From HGM11416 sp034104345 (GTDB lineage Bacteria; Bacillota; Clostridia; Christensenellales; Borkfalkiaceae), in NCBI GenBank assembly GCA_034104345.1, contig JAXEDY010000015.1:6582-70581 (forward strand): a stretch of 64,000 nucleotides of DNA, given 5' to 3'. Every line of letters starts with the position of its first letter. Position 1 is the stretch's first letter. Under the pieces are notes generated by a model, which saw only the letters and a list, made by a program, of their open reading frames with translations, did no database searches and was not told where the DNA came from. The position numbers were made by a program, and so were the translations under genes. Below are positions 26,377 to 35,301 of the stretch, piece after piece.

Positions 26377-29300
26377 TTGGCAGAACACGAAGAAAAAAAA
26401 CGTAAACGCAGTTTGTTGTTTTCGTCTGAAATGACGGGAATGCTTTTGGCATTGTTTTCAATTATTGGGCTTTTATGCCTTATCACGGGAGATTCGGTGT
26501 TTTTCACAGTAGGCGGCGCCGTTCAGAACTTCTTTTTGGGACTGCTCGGCTTTGCGTCGTATCCCGTTTTAATATCGTTTTTATATCTCGGAATAAAGCT
26601 CGTGGTGGGCTTTAAAATGCGCGTTCGTGGGGTAAAACTCGGCGTAACCATGTTTTTCGTGTATCTGCTTCTGGCGGGGCTTATCGTGCAAACGGCTACT
26701 ACTTACGGCGAACTCGCAAATAAAATTCCGTTCGGCGAATACTTGGCGTATTGTTATCATCACGACGGCGCTTTTAATCACACGTTCGGCGGTGCGTTTT
26801 TCGGACTTATCGCATACCCGATTTCGCTGCTACTAACACCCGTGATGGCGGATGTGTTTTATGCGCTCAACATAATCGTAATCACCGTTTTGGTTTTCAG
26901 AAAACGCTTTAAACAGTTCGTTGCCGAAGCGGACGAACGCCGCGAAAGGCGTGCCGACGAACGCGCCGAACGAGAACTTGAAAAAAAGACCAAAGAGTTT
27001 GAAAGCGCGCGCAAAAAGGCTGCGGCACGCGGCGTAAGCGGCTCGGTAGAATACGTTAAGGCGGATAAGCGTTCGAGATATAACGCCGCCGTCGAACGCG
27101 GGTATTACCGCGGCGAACAAACGGCTATAGGCTCGGCCGATCGCTTTGCCGAAAATGGATTCGAGAGTGCGGCGCAAAACCGTAACGACGATATACTGCA
27201 GGGGCAAGGGCGTTCTAGCGGTGCGTCTTCGGCTGAAAATTATCCCCGCGAATTCGACGGGATAGGCGATTCGTATCACGCCGTCGGGCTCGACGGTATT
27301 TACGGAAACGAAAAATTCAACTTTAAATCCAAGCGCGACGCGCAAAAAACCGACGACAGAGAACGCAGTTTAAAACTTTTATTCGGCGATCAAACATACT
27401 ACGGCGCAAACGGCGGAAATTCTTCAAACGGCATAAACGATTCTTCGCGCGAAGGATATCCCGAAAATGCATGCGGCAACGGCAACTATGCAAACGGCGG
27501 TTACCGCGGCGAATCCGCGCGCGGGTTTTACGACGACAGACCGGGCGAAGTTCGTTCTTCAAAAAGTTATCAAAGCGATTACGACGACGATATGGCGGCA
27601 AAACTCGACTACATCCGTCGCCCCGTATCGCCCGACTATCGAGAAGGGGCGCGTTCACCCATGGGTAACGACGTGCCCGAATCGATTGCTATACGCAACG
27701 CCGACAGATTCGAAGACGTAGACGAGTCGATGCCCGACCGCGACGTTTACGTTATAAACGACGGCAAAAACAATTCGAGAGCGGCGGGCGGAATACGTTC
27801 GTTCGATTTGCAAAGCGGCAGAGAACGCGGCGGCAGACTCGGCGATTCGTTTAACTCCGACGAAATTTCGGGGCGTGAACGCGGATATAATTTTTCCGAC
27901 GGCGGCGATTTAAGCGCGCAAAGCCCGCGAAAGGGCGATATGCGAAACGAAAACCCGCGCTCCGAGGAAAATCGCGGCGACGGCGAACAGTCTTCGTTCG
28001 AAAGTTTGTTCGGCGACGAAAAAACCGAAAATACAAATTCCGGCGAACGTTCGAGTATAAACGGGCTTAAACGCGTTAAAGATAATTTTGAAAATTCACG
28101 CGAATCTACCGGTTTAGGCGGCGACCGCTTATCGGGAGATCGTTTTGGAGACGACGCGGCTGCTGCCGATTATTCGCGCGGAAAGGGCTTTGCCGAAAAC
28201 GACGTAGCCGCAAGGCAATTTTCCGATAAGATTTTAAGCAGAGCCGAACAAATGGAAATAGGCGGCTTGGGGACAAACGGCAACGTAGGCGGCGTGGCAG
28301 GCAATTCTTCGGAAAGCGCGACAAACGCTTCGGGCGTAAAGCCGGGGCTTAACATAAGCGACGAACGCAAACTTATAAATCCCATCGACACAATCCCCTT
28401 AAATTATCGCTATCATTTCGCGCCGTATAATCTTATGAACGATTATCGCCCGAACGCAATGGCGATAGCCGAAACCAAGCGCGAACAGGAAAGCCGTAAA
28501 AACATAATTTTACAGGTGCTTTCGAACGCGAAAATCTCGGCGCAGATAGTCGACGTGAAATACGGTCCCGCGCTTACGCGTTTCGAGCTTACGATTCCCG
28601 ACGACGTTTCGGTAAAACGCGTTACCGAATTGCAAAAAGATTTCAACTTCCGCATAGCGGCGCACGGCACCATAAGAATAGTGGCGCCTATTCCGGGCAC
28701 TTCGCGCATAGGTATCGAAGTTCCCAACTCGGCGCCGGCAACGGTAGGACTTAAAGAACTCGTAATGGATCAGGGCTTTAAAAATGCCAAAAAATCTTCG
28801 CTTACGTTCTGTTTGGGCAAAGACCTGGTGGGCTCGCCCGTAAACCTTGATCTTTCGAAAATGCCGCACCTTTTGGTGGCGGGCGCAACCGGCACCGGCA
28901 AGAGCGTATTTCTGAATACGCTTCTTATAAGCCTGATGTATAAATACACGCCCGAAGAGTTGCGAATAGTTCTCGTCGATCCCAAAATCGTAGAATTTTC
29001 GCTGTTTAAAGGCACGCCTAACCTGTTGTTCGACGAAATTATAACCGAAACGCCCAAAGCGTGCGCCATGCTCGACTGGGCGTGCAAAGAAATGGACGAC
29101 CGCTATCGCCTGCTTAACGAAAATTTGGTTAAAAACGTAGACGAATACAACTCGTTTATGGCAAGCAAGGGCGGAAAACCGCTTTATAAAATTTTAATAA
29201 TCATCGACGAATTCGCCGATTTAATGGCTACTTCGAACGACAAAAAGAATATCGAAAACAAGATAAGCCGAATCGCGGCGAAAGCGCGTGCGGCGGGTAT

Positions 29301-29931
29301 TCACCTTATAATGGCAACCCAGCGCCCGTCGGTCGATATTATGGAAGGTTCGATTAAAACCAACTTCACTTCACGCGTGGCGTTCAAAATGTCGAGCCCC
29401 ACGGACGCTCAAGTCATTATGGGCGAAATAGGCGCCGAAAAACTTTTAGGTCGCGGCGACGTTCTGTATCGCACCAGCAACATGATGAGTACCGAGCGTG
29501 CGCAAGGCGCGTTTATCGACACACCCGAAATCGACGCAATCTGCCGATATTTAAAAGAACACAACAAGTGCTATTATAACGAGTTCGCGTTAGACGAAAT
29601 CAATAAGAATATCGAAAAAGAAGAAGCGGCAAACGCCGCTAATGCCACCGACGTTTTGGGTGGAGAAAGCGGCGACAGCAGCAACAAGTCTGACGAAGAA
29701 ATAGTTAAAAACGCAATGCGGCTTGCCATAAACAACAACAACATAAGCATTTCGATGATGCAAAGGCGTTTGGGGCTGGGCTATCCGCGCGCAGGCAAAA
29801 TTATGGATATTCTGGTTGACCGCAAATACGTTTCGGATTCGCTTAATTCGCGTAACCGCGAAATAAACATGACCAAAGAAGAATTCGAAACCGTGTTCGG
29901 CGAACCTTTCGACGCTTCGCAAAAACAATAA
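26377..29931 (+). CDS. ftsK: FtsK/SpoIIIE-family DNA translocase
   Basis: 1184 residues, much longer than SpoIIIE (about 790). N-terminal region (about 18-180) with four membrane helices; a linker of roughly 480 residues (about 185-665) rich in Arg, Asp, Glu, Asn, Gly and Ser, predicted disordered; then the motor with Walker A AGATGTGKS (near 834-842), Walker B LIIIDEFADLMATS and ATQRPSVD; and a C-terminal winged-helix gamma domain (near 1095-1165, ISMMQRRLGLGYPRAGKIMD) that reads KOPS/SRS sites. It pumps chromosomal DNA through the division or sporulation septum. The TTG start follows a GGGAGG site. Confidence 0.92.
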   Translation: MAEHEEKKRKRSLLFSSEMTGMLLALFSIIGLLCLITGDSVFFTVGGAVQNFFLGLLGFASYPVLISFLYLGIKLVVGFKMRVRGVKLGVTMFFVYLLLAGLIVQTATTYGELANKIPFGEYLAYCYHHDGAFNHTFGGAFFGLIAYPISLLLTPVMADVFYALNIIVITVLVFRKRFKQFVAEADERRERRADERAERELEKKTKEFESARKKAAARGVSGSVEYVKADKRSRYNAAVERGYYRGEQTAIGSADRFAENGFESAAQNRNDDILQGQGRSSGASSAENYPREFDGIGDSYHAVGLDGIYGNEKFNFKSKRDAQKTDDRERSLKLLFGDQTYYGANGGNSSNGINDSSREGYPENACGNGNYANGGYRGESARGFYDDRPGEVRSSKSYQSDYDDDMAAKLDYIRRPVSPDYREGARSPMGNDVPESIAIRNADRFEDVDESMPDRDVYVINDGKNNSRAAGGIRSFDLQSGRERGGRLGDSFNSDEISGRERGYNFSDGGDLSAQSPRKGDMRNENPRSEENRGDGEQSSFESLFGDEKTENTNSGERSSINGLKRVKDNFENSRESTGLGGDRLSGDRFGDDAAAADYSRGKGFAENDVAARQFSDKILSRAEQMEIGGLGTNGNVGGVAGNSSESATNASGVKPGLNISDERKLINPIDTIPLNYRYHFAPYNLMNDYRPNAMAIAETKREQESRKNIILQVLSNAKISAQIVDVKYGPALTRFELTIPDDVSVKRVTELQKDFNFRIAAHGTIRIVAPIPGTSRIGIEVPNSAPATVGLKELVMDQGFKNAKKSSLTFCLGKDLVGSPVNLDLSKMPHLLVAGATGTGKSVFLNTLLISLMYKYTPEELRIVLVDPKIVEFSLFKGTPNLLFDEIITETPKACAMLDWACKEMDDRYRLLNENLVKNVDEYNSFMASKGGKPLYKILIIIDEFADLMATSNDKKNIENKISRIAAKARAAGIHLIMATQRPSVDIMEGSIKTNFTSRVAFKMSSPTDAQVIMGEIGAEKLLGRGDVLYRTSNMMSTERAQGAFIDTPEIDAICRYLKEHNKCYYNEFALDEINKNIEKEEAANAANATDVLGGESGDSSNKSDEEIVKNAMRLAINNNNISISMMQRRLGLGYPRAGKIMDILVDRKYVSDSLNSRNREINMTKEEFETVFGEPFDASQKQ

Positions 29932-30009
29932 CGATTTTCGTAAAAACGAAAGGGATAAAACGCTTTAAAAAACGACAATCGGCGTTTTTTAAAGCACGGA
30001 GAAAAACTA

Positions 30010-31329
30010 ATGACGCAAAAAAAGACTCTCGGCGTAATATCGCTGGGGTGCGACAAAAACAGGGTAGACAGCGAAAAACTTATCGGCTCGGTTTTCGGCG
30101 ATTTTACCGTTACCAACGATATAGAGAACGCGCAGATAATTTTGATAAACTCGTGCGCCTTTTTAGAAAGCGCGCGCAAAGAAGCCATCGATACGGCGAT
30201 CGAGTGTGCCGCATATAAAAAGACGGGAAAACTCGAAAAACTTATAATGAGCGGCTGTCTGCCCCAAAAATTCATCGGCGAACTTTTTAAGCCTTTAACC
30301 GAAGTCGACGGGTTTTTAGGCACGCTCGATTACGATTTGTTCAAGCAGACCGTTGCCGAATGTTATAAAGGCAAGCGCGTAAACAACGTGGGCAAGGGCA
30401 AAGGGCTTAAATCCGAAGCGCGCACGCTTACCACACCCGATTATTACGCGTATTTGAAAATTGCCGACGGATGCAACAACAAATGCACCTATTGCTTAAT
30501 TCCTTCTATCCGCGGCAAATACGTTTCGGAACCTATCGAAAAACTAATTAAAGAAGCCGAAAATTTAGGCGACGTAAACGAACTTATTTTAGTCGCGCAG
30601 GACGTAACCCGTTACGGCGAAGACCTTTACGGCAAACCCGAAATCGTAGAACTTATAAAACGGCTTTCCGCGCTTGAAAACGTTAAGGGCATAAGGCTTT
30701 TATATTGCTATCCCGATATGCTTACGGACGAACTTATAAACGAAATCGCACGGAACGAAAAGGTTATAAAATATATCGACATTCCGCTTCAACACGCTTC
30801 GGGCGGCGTTTTAAAGCGCATGAACCGCCGCGGCAATCACGAAAAATATCTTGCCTTAATCGAAAAACTTAAAAAAGAAATAAAGGGCGTTGCCGTTCGT
30901 TCTACGTTTATTGCGGGCTTTCCCGGCGAAACCGACGAAGATTTCAACGTATTATGCGAATTTTTAAAATCGGCAAAACTGTTCAACGCGGGCTTTTTCG
31001 CCTATTCGCGCGAACTCGGCACACCCGCTTATAAACTGCCTGATCAGATACCCGAAAAGGTAAAACGCCAAAGGGTAAAGGCGCTTTACGGTGTGCAGAA
31101 GGAAGTTTCGAAGCAGAATCTGGCGGCTTTTAAGGGCGAAGTTTTGCCCGTTGTGTGCGAAGGTATCGATTACGACAAGCAATGTTTTTACGGCAGAGCG
31201 TATTTTCAGGCGCCCGAAATCGACGGAAAAGTGTTTTTTAAGTCTGCCGATTCCGTATCCGAAGGCGAAACGTATAACGTAAAAATTACCCGCACCGGCG
31301 TTTACGATTTGTTCGGAAAAACCGTTTGA
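30010..31329 (+). CDS. rimO: Ribosomal protein S12 methylthiotransferase RimO
   Basis: A 439-residue radical SAM enzyme adding a methylthio group to Asp88 (E. coli numbering) of ribosomal protein S12. The N-terminal UPF0004 domain has the three cluster cysteines in SLGCDKNRVDSE, INSCAFLE and SGCLPQ; the radical SAM cluster is CNNKCTYCLIP; a TRAM domain occupies about 375-437. CDKNRVDSE is the RimO form, as opposed to CQMN in MiaB. It is downstream of ftsK, an order common in Clostridia. Confidence 0.92.
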   Translation: MTQKKTLGVISLGCDKNRVDSEKLIGSVFGDFTVTNDIENAQIILINSCAFLESARKEAIDTAIECAAYKKTGKLEKLIMSGCLPQKFIGELFKPLTEVDGFLGTLDYDLFKQTVAECYKGKRVNNVGKGKGLKSEARTLTTPDYYAYLKIADGCNNKCTYCLIPSIRGKYVSEPIEKLIKEAENLGDVNELILVAQDVTRYGEDLYGKPEIVELIKRLSALENVKGIRLLYCYPDMLTDELINEIARNEKVIKYIDIPLQHASGGVLKRMNRRGNHEKYLALIEKLKKEIKGVAVRSTFIAGFPGETDEDFNVLCEFLKSAKLFNAGFFAYSRELGTPAYKLPDQIPEKVKRQRVKALYGVQKEVSKQNLAAFKGEVLPVVCEGIDYDKQCFYGRAYFQAPEIDGKVFFKSADSVSEGETYNVKITRTGVYDLFGKTV

Positions 31330-31442
31330 AAGTTTTCGCTTTTTTTTGCATTGATTTAAATTATTTACAACGCCTGTTTTTAATTTAAAGGCCTGCTACC
31401 GCGATAACGGTCGGCAATGCTGACGAAATAAGGATAAAAAAT

Positions 31443-32039
31443 ATGAATTTACCTAACAAAATAACGATAAGCCGCATTGCGCTTATCCCCGTGTTTATCG
31501 CGCTTTATTATATAACGGCGATAAACCGCAACTTTTTATACGCCGCAATAGTTTTTTGCGTTGCCGCGTTCACCGATTTTTTAGACGGCTATATCGCCCG
31601 CAAATATAACTTGGTTACCGATTTCGGCAAGTTTTTAGATCCTATCGCCGATAAAGTGCTTGTTCTGGCGGCGTTTTCGCTTATGCTCACAAACGTTGGC
31701 GGCGGCGTTTTGCCCCCGATAACGGGAGGCGTAGGCGTTTCGATAATTTTAGCGCGCGAATTTATAGTTGCAAGTTTTAGAATGGTGGCGGCAAGCAAAA
31801 GCGTGGTTATCGCCGCCGATAAACTTGGAAAAATAAAAACCGTAACGCAAGATTTGTCGGTCGTTTTTCTGCTCGTCGGCAAGGCGTTCGAAACACCGGA
31901 ATATAAACCGTTCGGCGCAAATTTCGACGCGTTTACGATTATTTATTATATCGGTTACGCCTTATTTGTGCTTTGCGTGATTTTTACCGTTATTTCGGGC
32001 GTATCTTACGTTTATAAAAACCGCGCGGTGCTTAAATAA
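31443..32039 (+). CDS. pgsA: CDP-diacylglycerol-glycerol-3-phosphate 3-phosphatidyltransferase
   Basis: A 198-residue integral membrane enzyme that makes phosphatidylglycerol phosphate. The CDP-alcohol phosphatidyltransferase motif DxxDGxxARxxxxxxxxGxxxDxxxD is present: DFLDGYIARKYNLVTDFGK then FLDPIADK. Opening LPNKITISRIALIP is typical of PgsA. An AAGGATA site precedes ATG 31443. It belongs to the conserved ftsK-rimO-pgsA-cinA-recA order. Confidence 0.93.
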   Translation: MNLPNKITISRIALIPVFIALYYITAINRNFLYAAIVFCVAAFTDFLDGYIARKYNLVTDFGKFLDPIADKVLVLAAFSLMLTNVGGGVLPPITGGVGVSIILAREFIVASFRMVAASKSVVIAADKLGKIKTVTQDLSVVFLLVGKAFETPEYKPFGANFDAFTIIYYIGYALFVLCVIFTVISGVSYVYKNRAVLK

Positions 32040-32082
32040 TTTGCCGCTTGCAGGCGGCTGAAAGGCTTAAAAAGGCTTAATT

Positions 32083-32793
32083 ATGTTCGAATCTTACGAA
32101 AATAAAATTATTTTTAAAATGTTCGCTCTGCCTATTAGCGCATGCGAAAAAGCCGCCGAAACGGTAAACAAAATCGACGGGTTAACCCTTGAATTCGAAG
32201 AAAATCACGGCGATGTAAGGGTTGCGCTTTGCTATTCGGACGAAGCGCCCAAAACCAAAGTCGATCAGGCGGTTAAGTTTATCGTAACTACTTACGGAGA
32301 TTATATTTATTCGACGCAGGATATATCCTTGCAAAAATGCGCGGTAGACTATTTAAAAGTGCGCAACTTAACCCTTTGCACCGCCGAATCGTTCACGGGC
32401 GGAGCGCTTGCGCGGGCTATCGTTTCGGTAGAAGGGGCAAGCAAGGTGTTTTATCAGGGGCTTGTAACTTATTCGCCCAAAGCAAAAGAAAAAATGCTCG
32501 GCGTTTCGCCTTCTACAATCTCGCTTAAAAGCGTGGTTTCAAGCGAAGTTGCGTTCGAAATGGCGCGCGGACTTTTGCAAAGCGGAGATTGCAACGTGGC
32601 GGCGACCACTACCGGCTATGCGTCGGACAGCGGAAATCCCAACGAACCGTGTGGGCTTTGTTATATTGCGGCGGGTATGGGTTCTAACGTTAACGTGTGC
32701 CGCTATCGCTTTTCGGGCAGCCGCGAAGATATTATGGAACAGGGCAAAAACGCCGCGCTTTTTATGATTATAAAACTTATATCCAAATCGTAA
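32083..32793 (+). CDS. CinA-like protein, lacking the N-terminal MoCF domain
   Basis: 236 residues. The C-terminal part (about 85-236) is the PncC/CinA-C amidohydrolase domain, with LTLCTAESFTGGALARAIVSVEGAS and the TTTGYA motif (normally TGIAGP, so diverged). The N-terminal 80 residues correspond to the small KH-like linker domain of CinA. The usual 160-residue molybdopterin-binding-like domain is absent. PncC deamidates nicotinamide mononucleotide to nicotinate mononucleotide for NAD recycling. It sits just before recA, the classic cinA position. Confidence 0.82.
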   Translation: MFESYENKIIFKMFALPISACEKAAETVNKIDGLTLEFEENHGDVRVALCYSDEAPKTKVDQAVKFIVTTYGDYIYSTQDISLQKCAVDYLKVRNLTLCTAESFTGGALARAIVSVEGASKVFYQGLVTYSPKAKEKMLGVSPSTISLKSVVSSEVAFEMARGLLQSGDCNVAATTTGYASDSGNPNEPCGLCYIAAGMGSNVNVCRYRFSGSREDIMEQGKNAALFMIIKLISKS

Positions 32794-32842
32794 AATCCGC
32801 ATAAAAGTAGTTGACTGTTCGAAAAAAATCATTTTCCCTAAA

Positions 32843-32872
32843 ACGTAGGGGAGGCCATCGGTCTCCCGCAGG
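32843..32872. repeat. GTAGGGG-type palindromic repeat before recA
   Basis: ACGTAGGGGAGGCCATCG then GTCTCCCGCAGG; the stem GGGAGGCC/GGTCTCCC has one wobble. A degenerate relative is at 5925-5955. It lies in what would be the recA leader, 31 bases before the ribosome binding site, so it could alter recA expression. Confidence 0.7.
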
Positions 32873-32916
32873 TAACAAAACAAAAAAAAATAAAAATTAT
32901 TATAAAGGAAACTATT

Positions 32917-33942
32917 ATGGACGACAAGAAAAAAGCGTTAGAGCAGGTGCTTTCGCAAATCGAAAAGCAATACGGTAAGGGTGCTATTATGCGCTTGGGC
33001 GAAGACGCGCGCGAAATGACGGTAGACGTTATCCCTACGGGGTGTCTGGCGCTTGACATCGCGCTGGGCTGCGGCGGCGTTCCGCGCGGAAGAATCATCG
33101 AAATTTACGGTCCCGAATCTTCGGGCAAAACGACCGTTACTCTTCACATTATCGCGCAAACCCAAAAAATGGGCGGAATCGCCGCGTTTATCGACGCAGA
33201 ACACGCGCTCGATCCCGCGTATGCGGCTAATTTAGGCGTAGATTTAGATAACCTTTACGTTTCGCAACCCGATACCGGCGAACAGGCGCTCGATATTACC
33301 GACAGTCTGGTTCGAAGCGGCGCGGTCGATCTTATCGTAGTAGACAGCGTTGCCGCGCTTACCCCCAAAGCCGAAATCGAAGGTGATATGGGCGATCAGC
33401 ACGTCGGGCTTCAGGCGCGCCTTATGTCGCAGGCTTTGCGTAAACTTACGGCTATCACCAACAAATCGAAAACGTGCGTGGTTTTTATTAACCAACTGCG
33501 CGAAAAAGTGGGCGTTATGTTCGGCAACCCCGAAACCACACCCGGCGGCAAGGCGCTTAAATTCTATTCGAGCGTTCGTCTCGATATAAGAAAAACCGAC
33601 GCGTTAAAGGATACCGAGGGCGTTTACGGCAACCGCACCAAGGTTAAAGTCGTTAAAAACAAACTTGCACCCCCCTTCAAAACAGCCGAATTCGATATGA
33701 TTTACGGAAAAGGCATTTCACAGGAAGGCTGTCTGCTGGATATAGGCGTAGAGAAAGGGCTTATCGAAAAAAGCGGAAGCTGGTTCTCGTATAACGGCGA
33801 TAAATTTGCACAGGGCAGAGAAAAGGCTAAAGATTATATAGCAAGCAATTCCGAATTTGCAAAAGAACTCGAAACAAAAATTCGCGAAATCTGCTTTAAA
33901 CCCGCCGAAAAAGAAGAAAAATCCGAACCCGCCGCAGAATAA
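32917..33942 (+). CDS. recA: Recombinase RecA
   Basis: A 341-residue recombinase, ATP-dependent strand exchange and LexA coprotease. Walker A GPESSGKTT (about 66-74), AFIDAEHALDP, LIVVDSVAALTPKAEIEG, loop L2 INQLREKVGVMFGNPETTPGG and the C-terminal acidic tail are all intact. AAAGGAAAC precedes ATG 32917. recX, normally next, is not present. I see no clear LexA box upstream. Confidence 0.97.
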   Translation: MDDKKKALEQVLSQIEKQYGKGAIMRLGEDAREMTVDVIPTGCLALDIALGCGGVPRGRIIEIYGPESSGKTTVTLHIIAQTQKMGGIAAFIDAEHALDPAYAANLGVDLDNLYVSQPDTGEQALDITDSLVRSGAVDLIVVDSVAALTPKAEIEGDMGDQHVGLQARLMSQALRKLTAITNKSKTCVVFINQLREKVGVMFGNPETTPGGKALKFYSSVRLDIRKTDALKDTEGVYGNRTKVKVVKNKLAPPFKTAEFDMIYGKGISQEGCLLDIGVEKGLIEKSGSWFSYNGDKFAQGREKAKDYIASNSEFAKELETKIREICFKPAEKEEKSEPAAE

Positions 33943-34033
33943 TTTATTAAATTTTTCAAAAGGCGGCGGTTATAAGCCGCAAAAGCAAACAAGCATATAA
34001 TAGTTACAGCATAAATTTCAGCATAAGGAAAAA

Positions 34034-34900
34034 ATGAGTTTTAAGCACACTTTTTTGCCCGACGAAAAATGGGTCGAAAAACTTATAAACTACATAAAAA
34101 AGGACGTCGATTTTTATTCGTTCGGCGCGGGCATTACTTTAAATAAAAACGCAAAAAGTAACCCTATAAGCCCGTTATCGCATAGTTCGCTCGAAAAAAA
34201 GATATATTCGCTGGTTAAAAAATGCGTTCGCGGGTGCTTTAAGCAAAAAGGGCTCGTATGCTCGGAATGCGGGCTTGAACGCTGCAAAAAAAACGACGAT
34301 TGTTCGTGCAGTAAAAAGGCGAAAACCGTCGCGCGCGAATTTATGAACAGCATACCAGATATCTGCGTTATGCTTTCGAAAGATGCCGAAGCGACTTTTA
34401 AAGGCGATCCTTCGTGCGAAGACGAAACCATCGTTAAAAATTGTTTCCCGGGGTTTTTCGCCATAAGCGTTTATCGCGTCGCGCACGAGTTTTATATAAG
34501 GCAAGTGCCGTATCTTCCGCGCATTTTAACCGAATACGCCCATTCGCGCACGGGAATAGACATAAACGCGGGCGCAAAAATAGGCAAAAACTTTTTAATT
34601 GACCACGGAACGGGCGTCGTGATAGGCGAAACCGCCGAAATAGGCGACGATTGTCGCATTTATCAAGGGGTTACGCTGGGCGCATTGTCGCTTAAAGGGC
34701 GCTGCTCGGCAAGCGAAAAGCGCCACCCGACAATAGGAAACGGCGTGGTTATTTACGCAAACGCCACAATTTTGGGTGGCAGAACGATTATCGGCGACAA
34801 CAGCGTTATAGGAGGCAACACCTTTATCATAAGGTCGGTTCCCGCCGGAACGAAAGTTGTTACCGAACCCACGGTAATAGACGGCATAGTCGGCGAATAA
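34034..34900 (+). CDS. cysE: Serine O-acetyltransferase with a cysteine-rich insertion
   Basis: 288 residues. The C-terminal left-handed beta-helix (about 170-270) has hexapeptide repeats and the SAT signature IDHGTGVVIGETAEIGDDC with the catalytic His, RHPTIGNGVVIYANATILG and GGNTF. It acetylates serine for cysteine synthesis. In the N-terminal helical domain there is an insertion with seven cysteines (64, 68, 76, 79, 84, 90, 92; CVRGCFKQKGLVCSECGLER), which could bind zinc or an Fe-S cluster. Just before it, residues about 41-51 are encoded by a palindrome copy. The gene occupies the site between recA and rny where recX often lies. Confidence 0.88.
   Translation: MSFKHTFLPDEKWVEKLINYIKKDVDFYSFGAGITLNKNAKSNPISPLSHSSLEKKIYSLVKKCVRGCFKQKGLVCSECGLERCKKNDDCSCSKKAKTVAREFMNSIPDICVMLSKDAEATFKGDPSCEDETIVKNCFPGFFAISVYRVAHEFYIRQVPYLPRILTEYAHSRTGIDINAGAKIGKNFLIDHGTGVVIGETAEIGDDCRIYQGVTLGALSLKGRCSASEKRHPTIGNGVVIYANATILGGRTIIGDNSVIGGNTFIIRSVPAGTKVVTEPTVIDGIVGE
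34153..34185. repeat. Intragenic palindrome copy inside cysE
   Basis: The reverse complement reads ATGCGATAACGGGCTTATAG then GGTTACTTTTT, matching the TAACGGGCTTATAG subfamily (compare 25937-25969). It is translated as KSNPISPLSHS in the cysE frame. One arm has drifted. Confidence 0.7.
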
Positions 34901-34918
34901 AAAAGCACAAAAAAAATT

Positions 34919-34955
34919 TAAAAACCCGCCTATAAGTCGATGAACCCGCTTTTCG
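34919..34955. repeat. Partial palindromic repeat (copy F)
   Basis: AAAACCCGCCTATAAGTCGA followed by TGAACCCGC. The first 20 bases match the left arm of the long copy at 45943-45994 at all but one position; the right arm is lost or replaced. Confidence 0.6.
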
Positions 34956-34993
34956 GCGTTTTAACCGATTATAAAAACAAAAAAATCATTTTT

Positions 34994-35030
34994 AAAGCCG
35001 CGGCTGAAAAAAGTTGCGGCTTTGTTTTTT
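34994..35030 (+). terminator. Terminator after cysE
   Basis: Arms AAAGCCGC and GCGGCTTT, followed by TGTTTTTT. Confidence 0.8.
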
Positions 35031-35161
35031 ATATTCCGTGTTTTAGCCATAAAAAACGGCTGTTTTTTAAAGTAAGTTGACCACAAGGTGTTAAAAAATA
35101 CAAAAAACTAATAAAATCTTGAAATAATTGCATAAAATTTGTTTTAGATTTTTATATTCGA

Positions 35162-35190
35162 TTGACATTACGCCTTACATGGTATAAAAT
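35162..35190 (+). promoter_or_regulatory. Sigma-A promoter for rny
   Basis: TTGACA at 35162-35167, a 17-base spacer, TAAAAT at 35185-35190 (TATAAA two bases earlier is an alternative). Confidence 0.75.
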
Positions 35191-35301
35191 AGAACGTGAT
35201 AAAATTATATACAAAGCGTTTGTCGCCGTTCTTTTTTTAACGCCTGCGTACAAACGTGTTTTATATCGTTTTATACTACAACTTAACGGGAGATTACAAC
35301 A

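Larger units (their letters stand above)
34901..35301. other. Spacer between cysE and rny with repeat, terminator and promoter
   Basis: 401 bases without a supported gene. In order: a half copy of the palindrome (34919-34955), the terminator at 34994-35030, AT-rich DNA, the rny promoter at 35162-35190 and a leader of about 105 bases. Confidence 0.6.

Noticed and set aside
32800..32835. LexA box or clear promoter directly upstream of recA
   Set aside because: TTGACT at 32811 has no -10 at a suitable distance, and no GAAC-N4-GTTC-type site could be found, so recA may be read from upstream.
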